64,000 bases of DNA from Pseudomonas hygromyciniae (lineage in GTDB: Bacteria; Pseudomonadota; Gammaproteobacteria; Pseudomonadales; Pseudomonadaceae), in contig NZ_CP070506.1 in assembly GCF_016925675.1 (NCBI RefSeq), positions 5,144,501-5,208,500 on the forward strand. Reading direction: 5' to 3'. The notes beneath the pieces were generated by a model, which saw only the letters and a list, made by a program, of their open reading frames with translations, was not told where the DNA came from and did not search any database. Shown piece by piece: positions 7,296 through 14,572 of the stretch. The position numbers and the translations under genes are program-made. Numbering within the stretch: the first letter of the stretch is position 1; every line of letters begins with the position of its first letter.

Positions 7296-9803
7296 TTACT
7301 TGCGGGGCTTGATCCGCGCAGTCGCTTCTGCCACCAAGGGGTCATCCGGCCAGTAATGCTTGGGATACCGCCCCTTCAGATCCTTCTTCACCTCGGCGTA
7401 GGTACTGCGCCAGAAGTTCGCCAGATCCTGGGTCACCTGCACCGGCCGCCGCGCTGGCGACAGCAGGTGCAACTTCACCACCTGCCGCCCACCGGCGATG
7501 CGTGGGGTGTCGGCAAGGCCGAACAACTCCTGCAAGCGCACCGCAAGAATCGGCGGCTGCTCACTGTAGTCCAGGCGCACCGATGAGCCCGACGGCACTT
7601 TCAAATGATGGGGCGCCAGTTCGTCCAGGCGCTGGGGCAGCGGCCAAGGCAACAGGTTATGCAGGAAGCTGGAAATATCCAGGTTGGCGAAATGGCTCAA
7701 GCGCGAGACCTTGCCCAGGTACGGCATCAACCAGTGCTCCAGGCTGGCGAGCAAGGCGCTGTCGCTGACGTCAGGCCATTGACTGGGTTTGCCGGCATCC
7801 AGTTGACGCAGCAACATGACGCGGGCCTGCCACTGGCGCAGCTCCGGGGTCCAAGGCAGCAGCTCCAGGCCCTTGCGCCGTACCAGATTGACCAGCGCCT
7901 GGCTGCGGGCGGACTCGTCCAGACCCGTCAGCGGCTCGCGGCTGAGGACCAGTTCACCAACCTTGCGCTGGCGTTCGGCGCGCAACACGCCTTCGCGCTC
8001 ATCCCAATCCAATTGATCGAAGCTGCGCACTTGCTCGGCTAATACCGAATCGAACAGCGCCGGATCAAAATCCGCAGCCAGGTAGATCCGCTCTTCACGC
8101 TGGCCCTGCCGGCTGCCCAGGTCGGCGATCACCAACCATGCTTGTTTCATCAGGCTATCGGCCTCTGCAAACAACGCGGCGCGACCGTTGGCCAGGCGAT
8201 ATTCCGCACCGCCCGCACGACGCTGCTGCGCCACCCGGTCGGGGTAGGCCAGCGCCAGCAACGCGCCAAGCCAACGCGGGTGATCGGGATCGGCCACCGG
8301 CTGCTCGGCCTTGCCTCTTAGATAACCGCGATACTGCCGGGCCAACTGCCTGGCCCGCTGTACGCCACCTTGAGTGCCACGGGCGCGCTCCTCGCCGGAC
8401 AACAACGCCAGGCGACTGTGCAAATCGGCGCCCGCACCGCGCAAGATGTCGCGCTCGCCCAGTAGCGCGGCGACATCACACGCCATGTTCGCCAGCCCCA
8501 GGTCCTGGCCGCGCAGCAACAAATGTGCAATACGCGGGTGCGCCGGCAGGCTGGCCATTTTCTGCCCGTGGGGAGTCAAGATCGCGTCCTTCAACGCGCC
8601 CAAACGTTCCAGCAAATCCTGGGCCTGGGCATAGGCGGCGGTGGGCGGGACATCAAGCCAGACCAACTGCGTCGGCGTCACGCCCCAACGCGCCAGTTGC
8701 AGGGCGAGGCCGGCCAGGTCCGCCGAGAGGATTTCCGCGCTGCCATAGGCCGCCAGCCCTTCATGCTGGTCTTCGGACCACAAGCGATAACACACGCCTG
8801 GCTCCAGTCGCCCGGCCCGGCCTGCGCGCTGCGTAGCACTGGCACGGGAGATGCGCTGGGTGTCGAGACGGGTCATGCCGCTACCGGGGTCAAAACGCGG
8901 GACCCGCGCCAGCCCCGCGTCGATCACCACCCGCACGCCATTGATGGTCAGGCTGGTCTCGGCAATGTTGGTGGCCAGCACCACCTTGCGCTTGCCCGCC
9001 GGCGCCGGGTCAATGGCTGCCCGCTGGGCTGCCAGATCGAGCTCGCCATGCAGCGGGCAGAGCAGCACATCGCTACGCTCACCGAGGGCGTCGGCCAGCT
9101 GTTGATTGACCCGGCGAATCTCCGCCTGCCCCGGCAGGAACACCAGCACGCTGCCGGTTTCGTCGTGCAGGGCTTCAAGGATGGTCTGCACCAACCGTGG
9201 CTCGATAAATTCACCGGGCTGAAACGGCCGCCCCCAGCGCATCTGCACCGGATACATGCGGCCTTCGCTGCGCAGGATCGGTGCGTCGTCCAGCAGACCC
9301 GACAAACGTTCGCCTTCGAGGGTGGCGGACATCAGGAGGATTTTCAGCGGCTGCTCGTCGCGAAACAGTTCGCGGCCATTAAGGCTCAGGGCCAATGCCA
9401 GGTCGGCGTCGAGGCTGCGCTCGTGGAATTCGTCGAAGATCAGCAGGCCCACGCCATCGAGTGCCGGATCATCCTGCAGGCGGCGGGTGAGGATGCCTTC
9501 GGTGACTACTTCGATACGGGTGTTGGGGCCGACCTTGCTGTCCAGGCGGATGCGGTAGCCGACGGTTTCCCCGACATTTTCCCCCAGTTCACTGGCCAAG
9601 CGCTCGGCGGCGGCACGGGCGGCGAGCCGACGGGGTTCAAGCATCAGGATGGTTTGCCCGGCCAGCCAGGTTTCATTCAACAGCGCCAACGGCACCCGCG
9701 TGGTTTTACCGGCGCCGGGCGGTGCTTCGAGCACAGCTTCATGGCGCGTCGCCAAGGCTTCACGCAAGGCGGGTAAAACATCATCGATTGGCAACGAATT
9801 CAT
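7296..9803 (-). CDS. hrpB: ATP-dependent helicase HrpB
   Basis: This 835-residue DEAH-box helicase has Walker A PPGAGKTT (residues 28-35), the DEFH box (124-127), SATLEGERL, LVFLPGQAEI, the IAETSLTINGV block and QRAGRAGR. It also has the long HrpB-specific C-terminal region ending in YAEVKKDLKGRYPKHYWPDDP. Length matches HrpB of other gammaproteobacteria. The physiological role is poorly defined; it is probably an RNA helicase, with links to cell envelope and septum proteins reported in E. coli. The ATG at 9803 fits the family N terminus (MNSLPIDDVLPAL); the frame is open further upstream. Confidence 0.94.
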   Translation of the reverse strand: MNSLPIDDVLPALREALATRHEAVLEAPPGAGKTTRVPLALLNETWLAGQTILMLEPRRLAARAAAERLASELGENVGETVGYRIRLDSKVGPNTRIEVVTEGILTRRLQDDPALDGVGLLIFDEFHERSLDADLALALSLNGRELFRDEQPLKILLMSATLEGERLSGLLDDAPILRSEGRMYPVQMRWGRPFQPGEFIEPRLVQTILEALHDETGSVLVFLPGQAEIRRVNQQLADALGERSDVLLCPLHGELDLAAQRAAIDPAPAGKRKVVLATNIAETSLTINGVRVVIDAGLARVPRFDPGSGMTRLDTQRISRASATQRAGRAGRLEPGVCYRLWSEDQHEGLAAYGSAEILSADLAGLALQLARWGVTPTQLVWLDVPPTAAYAQAQDLLERLGALKDAILTPHGQKMASLPAHPRIAHLLLRGQDLGLANMACDVAALLGERDILRGAGADLHSRLALLSGEERARGTQGGVQRARQLARQYRGYLRGKAEQPVADPDHPRWLGALLALAYPDRVAQQRRAGGAEYRLANGRAALFAEADSLMKQAWLVIADLGSRQGQREERIYLAADFDPALFDSVLAEQVRSFDQLDWDEREGVLRAERQRKVGELVLSREPLTGLDESARSQALVNLVRRKGLELLPWTPELRQWQARVMLLRQLDAGKPSQWPDVSDSALLASLEHWLMPYLGKVSRLSHFANLDISSFLHNLLPWPLPQRLDELAPHHLKVPSGSSVRLDYSEQPPILAVRLQELFGLADTPRIAGGRQVVKLHLLSPARRPVQVTQDLANFWRSTYAEVKKDLKGRYPKHYWPDDPLVAEATARIKPRK

Positions 9804-9970
9804 ACTGGCTCCAAGGCAGAGCGGCGAGTATAACGGCGAACGGCTGGATATCGGTGGAGTGCCGCGTCCAATTGGAATGCGACCAAAAGTAGGCGCTGGC
9901 CCCCACATTAGAGGGGGGGCGCGCGGTAGATCTGCTTTATAGTCAACCCATACAAGTTCAGGAGAATCCC

Positions 9971-10390
9971 ATGCGTATTGCTACCCGTGTCATCGGCGGT
10001 GTTCTGGCCGTCACCCTGTTGAGCCAACTGACGGCCTGCGGTTCGATTTTCTATCCTGACCGCCGTGGCCAGATCGACGGCAAGATCGACCCAGCGATTG
10101 CCGTGCTCGATGCGGTCGGCTTGCTGTTCTACGTGATCCCCGGCCTGATCGCCTTCGGCGTGGACTTCGCCACCGGCGCGATTTACTTCGAGCCGGGCAA
10201 GACCGCACAAGTGGCCCCCGAGAAGCTGCAAGAAGCCATCGGCGCCGACGGCAAGGTGGATAACACCAAGCTGCAAACCATCATCGAGCACGAAACCGGG
10301 CGCAGCCTGCCGCTGGATGACCCGCGCCTGATCCAGTTCAAGGGCAGCGTGCAGCAACTCGCGTCCCTGGGCCTGCAACCTGCCGCGTAA
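9971..10390 (+). CDS. YceK/YidQ-like small lipoprotein
   Basis: This 139-residue protein has a lipoprotein signal peptide with the lipobox LTAC (Cys at about residue 19). Then come GSIFYPDRRGQIDGKIDPAI and a hydrophobic segment LDAVGLLFYVIPGLIAFGVD, the pattern of YceK/YidQ-type lipoproteins. The C-terminal 60 residues are hydrophilic and family-specific. Homologues have been mislabelled polyribonucleotide nucleotidyltransferase in some genomes; nothing here supports that. Function is unknown. A GGAG ribosome-binding site precedes the ATG. fieF follows 15 bases downstream, so the two genes are probably co-transcribed. Confidence 0.85.
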   Translation: MRIATRVIGGVLAVTLLSQLTACGSIFYPDRRGQIDGKIDPAIAVLDAVGLLFYVIPGLIAFGVDFATGAIYFEPGKTAQVAPEKLQEAIGADGKVDNTKLQTIIEHETGRSLPLDDPRLIQFKGSVQQLASLGLQPAA

Positions 10391-10405
10391 GGATTTGATT
10401 GCCCC

Positions 10406-11293
10406 ATGAGCACCGAACACGCCCGCCTATTGCGCCTGGCCACCCGCGCCTCGGTCGCCGTGGCCAGCATCCTGATTATCGGTAAAGCCGTCGCGTGGTG
10501 GTTCAGTGGTTCGGTGAGCATGCTCGCCGGGCTGACCGACTCGCTGCTCGACGGCGTGACTTCGCTGCTCAACCTGTTGGCGGTGCATTACGCACTGCGC
10601 CCGGCGGATGACGAACACCGTTATGGGCATGGCAAGGCGGAATCCCTGGCGGGCATGGCCCAGGCGCTGTTTATCGCCGGCAGTGCGGTGTTGATCGCCT
10701 ACCAGGCTTACCAGCGTTTGCAGCACCCGGAGCCGGTGGGCGCGCCATGGCTGAGTATCGCGGTGATTGTGCTGTCGCTGGCGCTGACCGTGGCGCTGCT
10801 GACTTTGCAATACCGGGTGATCCGCGAAACCGGCTCGAACGCGGTGCGCGCCGACTCGCTGCACTACCGCTCGGACCTGTTGCTCAATGGCAGCATTCTA
10901 TTGGCGCTGGTGCTGGCGGCCTTTGGCTTGCATCAAGTCGATGCCTGGTTTGGCCTGGGGATTGCCGCCTATATCTTGTGGAGCGCGATCCAGATCGCCC
11001 GGGAAAGCTTTGCCGTGCTGATGGACGAGGAACTGCCGGCCGAAGTCAGCCAGCACATGCTCGAACTGGCCCGTAGCGTACCCGGCGTGCTGGGGGCCCA
11101 TGATTTACGCACGCGGATTTCCGGCCACCACTGGTTTGTGCAGTTGCATCTGGAGTTACCGGGAGAGTTGAGCCTGTCGGTAGCCCATGACATCAGCGAC
11201 CAGGCCGCCGATGCCATCCATCAGGCCTATCCACGGGCCGAGGTGCTGGTGCACGCCGACCCGCTGGAAGTGGTCACCGGCAACAAGACTTAG
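10406..11293 (+). CDS. fieF: Cation-efflux transporter FieF (CDF family)
   Basis: This 295-residue cation diffusion facilitator exports Fe2+/Zn2+ in exchange for protons across the inner membrane. Six transmembrane segments are visible. The site-A motif LLDGVTSLLN lies in TM2, the HRYGHGKAE loop follows it, and HYRSDLLLN lies in TM5. A cytoplasmic domain ends in HADPLEV. These match E. coli FieF/YiiP, whose Asp45/Asp49/His153/Asp157 site corresponds to the DSLLDGV and HYRSD residues. The stop codon overlaps the stop codon of the convergent DUF6515 gene by 4 bases. Confidence 0.92.
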   Translation: MSTEHARLLRLATRASVAVASILIIGKAVAWWFSGSVSMLAGLTDSLLDGVTSLLNLLAVHYALRPADDEHRYGHGKAESLAGMAQALFIAGSAVLIAYQAYQRLQHPEPVGAPWLSIAVIVLSLALTVALLTLQYRVIRETGSNAVRADSLHYRSDLLLNGSILLALVLAAFGLHQVDAWFGLGIAAYILWSAIQIARESFAVLMDEELPAEVSQHMLELARSVPGVLGAHDLRTRISGHHWFVQLHLELPGELSLSVAHDISDQAADAIHQAYPRAEVLVHADPLEVVTGNKT

Positions 11294-12297
11294 TAGGTCA
11301 CCTGATACCCGCGACTGCTCAGGCAGTTGCCCTGGGCCTGGCGGTAGGTTTGCACCACCGCTGGCGCAGGCGCGTAGGTGACGGTCTGCGGGTCGAAGCC
11401 ACTCTGCTGCACTGCCCAGCGATAGCAATCGTAACCGTCCTGCTGCACCTGGGCGGGCGATTGGCCGTTGGCGGGATAGGCCACCACGTCATACCCATTG
11501 CCCTGGGGCGCCGGCTGCGGCGGCAAACTGGCCACCGGCGGTTGCACCACCACGTACTGCTGGGTACTGGTCTCGTAACTGTAATAGGCGCCAGCGGCGA
11601 GAAAAAACAGCGCGCCTCCCACCCATACTTCCCGCGCATAGTCCGGCAGGTAATGCACACGAATCCCATAGGGTGGCGCGACCACTACGTAGCGCGGGCC
11701 TTGGGGCCGATACCAATAGCCGCCCGAGAAGAAATAATCCTGGCCGCGATAGGGCACGCGGTAATTACGGTCGGGGAAGCGGTCCACCGTGTAGCCGGGC
11801 CGATACTGCGGGCCGGGGCCCCAGCCATTGCCATGCCCGTCGGGGCGGCCTGGCCAGCGATTGTCATTGGGGTGGCCGTTGTAGCCTGGGCGCGAGCCGG
11901 GGCCGCCGGCTTGCCAATGCGGATTACCGTCGTTGCGCCTGGGAATGTCACGGTAATTGCCCTGGCGCGGCTCCTGGGTCTGGCCTACGGAATCGGGACG
12001 GCCCTGGATTGGCAGGTTGCTCCCGGCCTGGGGTGCAGGGCGTGGTGCTTCGTGCCCTTGCGGACGAGCCTGCCACTGGCCATTCTGGCCGCCGCGCTCA
12101 CCCTGCTGTTCTTGCGGGCGTGGCTGGATGTGTTCCGCACGCGGCTGGTTGGTCGAAGGCCCTCGCTCTCGCTGCCCGCCACCGCCCTGCGGACCTTGGC
12201 CCTGATGTGGTGAATTGTCTCGTTCGTCGGCCATCACCTGCGTGCCGAAGGTGACCATCAACATCCCTACACCTGCCAAACGCCAGATGCGCTTCAT
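11290..12297 (-). CDS. DUF6515 family secreted protein
   Basis: This is a 335-residue exported protein. A signal peptide (MKRIWRLAGVGMLMVTFGTQ, cleavage near VMA-DE) is followed by about 130 residues rich in Gly, Pro, Gln, Arg and His. Next comes a region of DYFFSGGYWYRPQGPRYVVV type and a hydrophobic segment WVGGALFFLAAGAYYSY. The C terminus carries DCYRWAVQQSGFDPQT and RAQGNCLSSRGYQVTY-like Cys-containing motifs (SRGYQVTY at the end). This is the DUF6515/YXWGXW-like envelope protein layout; function is unknown. The start at 12297 is chosen because the signal peptide begins there; a second ATG lies 12 bases upstream. The 5' leader contains a terminator and a short ORF. Confidence 0.82.
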   Translation of the reverse strand: MKRIWRLAGVGMLMVTFGTQVMADERDNSPHQGQGPQGGGGQRERGPSTNQPRAEHIQPRPQEQQGERGGQNGQWQARPQGHEAPRPAPQAGSNLPIQGRPDSVGQTQEPRQGNYRDIPRRNDGNPHWQAGGPGSRPGYNGHPNDNRWPGRPDGHGNGWGPGPQYRPGYTVDRFPDRNYRVPYRGQDYFFSGGYWYRPQGPRYVVVAPPYGIRVHYLPDYAREVWVGGALFFLAAGAYYSYETSTQQYVVVQPPVASLPPQPAPQGNGYDVVAYPANGQSPAQVQQDGYDCYRWAVQQSGFDPQTVTYAPAPAVVQTYRQAQGNCLSSRGYQVTY

Positions 12298-12402
12298 GCT
12301 ATTCCTCACTGCGGATTAGGGCCTACGCATGAGACTGGAAAAGCCGGGCCCGGTTCTGCAACAGGTTATCAGTCGCCAGAACAATTTTCGCAGGCAAAAG
12401 AA

Positions 12403-12428
12403 AAGGGGCGACCCGTCGGTCGCCCCTT
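12403..12428 (-). terminator. Strong intrinsic terminator in the leader of the DUF6515 gene
   Basis: AAGGGGCGACC-CGTC-GGTCGCCCCTT forms a perfect 11-bp stem with a 4-base loop. Read on the minus strand it is followed by CCCCTTTTCTTTTGC, a good U tract. It ends transcription coming from about 12.6 kb before the DUF6515 start at 12297, and so acts either as the end of a short transcript or as an attenuator. Confidence 0.75.
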
Positions 12429-12445
12429 GAGAACTTCGTCCTGGC

Positions 12446-12601
12446 TCAACGCTTATGACGTTGGCTCACCTCACGCCGTCTTGTGGACAGTGTGTAGCCC
12501 GGGGGCCAGCGCAACCCGGTGGGGTTGGCGGGCCGCAGCCGGCCTGATTGGGCGGGCTGCAGTGGACTGTATGTCCGGGCAGTGATTCTGTTGGTAATCA
12601 T
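12446..12601 (-). CDS. Candidate 51-residue small protein or small-RNA locus
   Basis: An ATG at 12601 opens a 51-codon frame ending in TGA at 12446, 18 bases before the terminator at 12403-12428. The peptide is Arg- and Pro-rich (start MITNRITARTYSPLQPAQSG, end VSQRHKR). No good Shine-Dalgarno sequence precedes the ATG. The same DNA has inverted repeats (CAACCC/GGGTTG and GCAGCC/GGCTGC), so the real product could be a structured RNA or leader rather than a protein. The region is otherwise an unexplained 416-base gap between divergent genes. I do not recognise the family. Confidence 0.35.
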   Translation of the reverse strand: MITNRITARTYSPLQPAQSGRLRPANPTGLRWPPGYTLSTRRREVSQRHKR

Positions 12602-12652
12602 AGGCGTGAGGCGCCGGCAGATGATTGCGAAGATTGCGTCAATAAACAGTGC

Positions 12653-12682
12653 TTGCGCAATTTTTAACCCTGGATAGATAAT
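12653..12682 (+). promoter_or_regulatory. Candidate sigma-70 promoter of the second Lrp gene
   Basis: TTGCGC (12653-12658) is followed after 16-18 bases by the AT-rich TAGATAAT (12675-12682), 33 bases before the ATG at 12715. The spacing is plausible and the match to consensus is moderate. Confidence 0.4.
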
Positions 12683-12714
12683 TCACAGCAATAGTTACGA
12701 CAAAGGCCATCCCC

Positions 12715-13194
12715 ATGAGCAAACTTGACCGATACGACCTGAGTATTTTGGCGGAATTACAGCGCGACGCGAGGATCTCCAACCAGGAGTTGGCCGAGCG
12801 GATCGGCCTGTCGCCGTCACCCTGCTCGCGCCGGGTCAAGCAATTGGAAGACGACGGCTACATCTCACGCCAAGTCGCCCTGCTCGACCGCAAGATGCTC
12901 GGCCTAAGCCTTACAGCCTACGTATTGATCGGCATGGACCGACACACCCCCGAGCGTTTCGAGAACTTCGAAGCAGCCATCCGCACCTTGCCGCAGGTGC
13001 TGGAATGCAGCCTGGTCACCGGGATGGATGCCGACTATCAGCTGAAAGTGGTGGTGCCGGATATGGATCACTATCAAAAACTGCTGCTGGGCCACCTGAC
13101 CCGGATTGAAGGGGTGACCAGCGTGCGCTCAAGCTTTGTGCTCAACCAGGTGCTTAACAGCACGGAGTTGCCGTTGACTCACCTGCGTACCTAA
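12715..13194 (+). CDS. Lrp/AsnC-family transcriptional regulator
   Basis: This is a 159-residue leucine-responsive-type regulator. The HTH domain (MSKLDRYDLSILAELQRDAR, ISNQELAERIGLSPSPCSRR) precedes a RAM domain containing LVTGMDADYQLKVVVPDMDH. SPSPCSRRVKQLE is the recognition helix typical of the Lrp/BkdR group, so it is more Lrp-like than the regulator at 2610. It probably binds an amino acid and regulates amino-acid metabolism. In PAO1 memory-based synteny it is PA3965. No partner gene is adjacent; downstream lies a repeat-filled gap. Confidence 0.9.
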   Translation: MSKLDRYDLSILAELQRDARISNQELAERIGLSPSPCSRRVKQLEDDGYISRQVALLDRKMLGLSLTAYVLIGMDRHTPERFENFEAAIRTLPQVLECSLVTGMDADYQLKVVVPDMDHYQKLLLGHLTRIEGVTSVRSSFVLNQVLNSTELPLTHLRT

Positions 13195-13213
13195 GACTCA
13201 CCATCGAACCCAT

Positions 13214-13541
13214 GTGGGAGCTGGCTTGCCTGCGATAGCGGTGTTTCAGCCGCTGATAGGCCAGCTGACAGTCCGCTATCGCAGCATAGGTATCTACACA
13301 ACTTTGCCGCAACGCCTAAATCCAGGCAGATAGCGCAGTTGTGGCGAGCGGGCTTGCCCCGCGCTGGGCTGCGAAGCAGCCCCAATAAGCCGAATGCGTT
13401 GTACCAGATACACCGCAGCGGCTGGTTTTGGGGCTGCTTCGCAGCCCAGCGCGAGGGCAAGCCCGCTCGCCACAGGGGAGTTCGTCAGTTTCTGAAAGTT
13501 GTGTAGATACTTATGGCTATCGCAGGCAAGCCAGCGCCTAC
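13214..13541. repeat. REPIN interrupted by a MITE-like element
   Basis: A complete left REP (GTGGGAGCTGGCTTGCCTGC at 13214) and a palindromic spacer run to CCGCTATCGCAG at 13284. The right REP resumes at 13516 (GCTATCGCAGGCAAGCCAGC) and ends at about 13541. The 231 bp between are a separate palindromic element listed on its own. The 458-base gap between genes here holds nothing else that I can see. Confidence 0.85.
13285..13515. mobile_element. MITE-like palindromic element, copy 1 (231 bp)
   Basis: The ends are terminal inverted repeats, CATAGGTATCTACACAACTT on the left and, read on the minus strand, CATAAGTATCTACACAACTT on the right. The 10-bp sequence GCTATCGCAG is repeated directly on both sides (13275-13284 and 13516-13525), as expected of a target-site duplication. 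Inside are a second inverted pair (about 13341-13385 and 13429-13473) with REP-like GTGGCGAGCGGGCTTGCCCC and CTGGGCTGCGAAGCAGCCCC arms. No ORF is present, so it must be moved by a transposase elsewhere in the genome. Confidence 0.8.
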
Positions 13542-13653
13542 ATTTTGGGCGTGCTCAGGCAGTGACACCTGGGTGCGACGCACCGACGCAGGTCAACGTT
13601 GCACCTGCCTCATTGCCTTATACTTCGCGCCTGCCTTTGTCGGAAACTGCCCA

Positions 13654-13872
13654 ATGAATTCGATTGACCCCGTGCTGTTTGAAGAGTGGATGATGACCGG
13701 ACTGGTCACAATCCTGATCATTTTCATGGGCTTTATCGTCTGGGACCTGGCGAAGAAATCCAAAGCCGGGCGCTTTGGCTCGATGATTCTGTTCTTCGTG
13801 CTGGGCCTGGGCGTGGCCGCGTTTATCATCAAGAGCGTGGTGATCGGCCTGATCGAATCCGGGGCTTTATAA
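13654..13872 (+). CDS. DUF2788 small membrane protein
   Basis: This 72-residue inner-membrane protein has two hydrophobic spans ([20 protein letters not shown] and [20 protein letters not shown]) separated by a short basic loop, as in the DUF2788 family of pseudomonads. Function is unknown. The ATG at 13654 is chosen because the open frame upstream is repeat DNA and the family starts with MNSIDP-like residues. Its last 6 bases overlap the 3' end of the convergent rluE gene. Confidence 0.85.
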   Translation: MNSIDPVLFEEWMMTGLVTILIIFMGFIVWDLAKKSKAGRFGSMILFFVLGLGVAAFIIKSVVIGLIESGAL

Positions 13873-14502
13873 GCGCGCCGGCACTTCGCGGTACTGGCCT
13901 TGGCCTAGGCCTTCAATCGACCAATCGCCGATTTTCACCCGCACCAGGCGCAAGGTCGGCAAGCCTACGGCGGCGGTCATGCGCCGTACCTGACGGTTGC
14001 GCCCCTCGCGAATCACCAGTTCCAGCCAATAGGTCGGCAGGTTTTTACGAAACCGCACCGGCGGGTTGCGCGGCCACAGTTCTGGCTCATCCAATCGCCG
14101 GGCTTCAGCCGGCAGGGTCATACCGTCATTCAACTCCACCCCCGCGCGCAGGCGTTGCAGATGCTCCTCGGTAGGCTCGCCTTCTACTTGTACCCAGTAG
14201 GTCTTTGCCAGTTTGTGCTTGGGGTCGGCAATCCGCGCCTGCAACTGGCCATCGTTGGTCAGCAGCAACAGGCCTTCACTGTCCCGATCCAGGCGTCCGG
14301 CGGGGTAGATGCCTGGAATATCAATGAAATCCTTGAGGGTCGCGCGCCCGCCTTCGTCACTGAATTGGGTCAGCACGTCGAAGGGTTTGTTGAACAGGAT
14401 CAACTTCGGCTCGGCCGGCGGCGCCTTGGCGACACGGCGAGCAGCGGCATGTGGAGGTTTCACGCCAGGGCGGCGCGAGTCAGGACGGGCAGGACGGGAC
14501 AT
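13867..14502 (-). CDS. rluE: 23S rRNA pseudouridine synthase RluE-like
   Basis: This is a 211-residue enzyme of the RsuA/RluB/E/F family. It isomerises a uridine in 23S rRNA (U2457 in E. coli for RluE). After a basic Pro-rich N-terminal tail comes [19 protein letters not shown], the catalytic-Asp motif [19 protein letters not shown] (Asp in GRLDRDS) and the C-terminal [20 protein letters not shown]. No S4 domain is present and the length is about 217 residues as in E. coli RluE, which separates it from RsuA and RluB. It is transcribed alone. Confidence 0.87.
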   Translation of the reverse strand: MSRPARPDSRRPGVKPPHAAARRVAKAPPAEPKLILFNKPFDVLTQFSDEGGRATLKDFIDIPGIYPAGRLDRDSEGLLLLTNDGQLQARIADPKHKLAKTYWVQVEGEPTEEHLQRLRAGVELNDGMTLPAEARRLDEPELWPRNPPVRFRKNLPTYWLELVIREGRNRQVRRMTAAVGLPTLRLVRVKIGDWSIEGLGQGQYREVPARL

Positions 14503-14572
14503 GGCAACGGAATATCTAACGGTCAGGACCGACCATGCTAGTGGCCTGACCGTTAAATAACCACCCTGCTAT

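Noticed and set aside
9890..9925. GTAGGCGCTGGCCCCCACATT near hrpB start resembling a half REP
   Set aside because: Only partly similar to REP sequence and without a partner half.
13195..13653. Palindromic repeats considered as CRISPR or tRNA
   Set aside because: The repeats are inverted, not direct with spacers, and no cloverleaf or Cas gene is present; they are REP and MITE-like elements.
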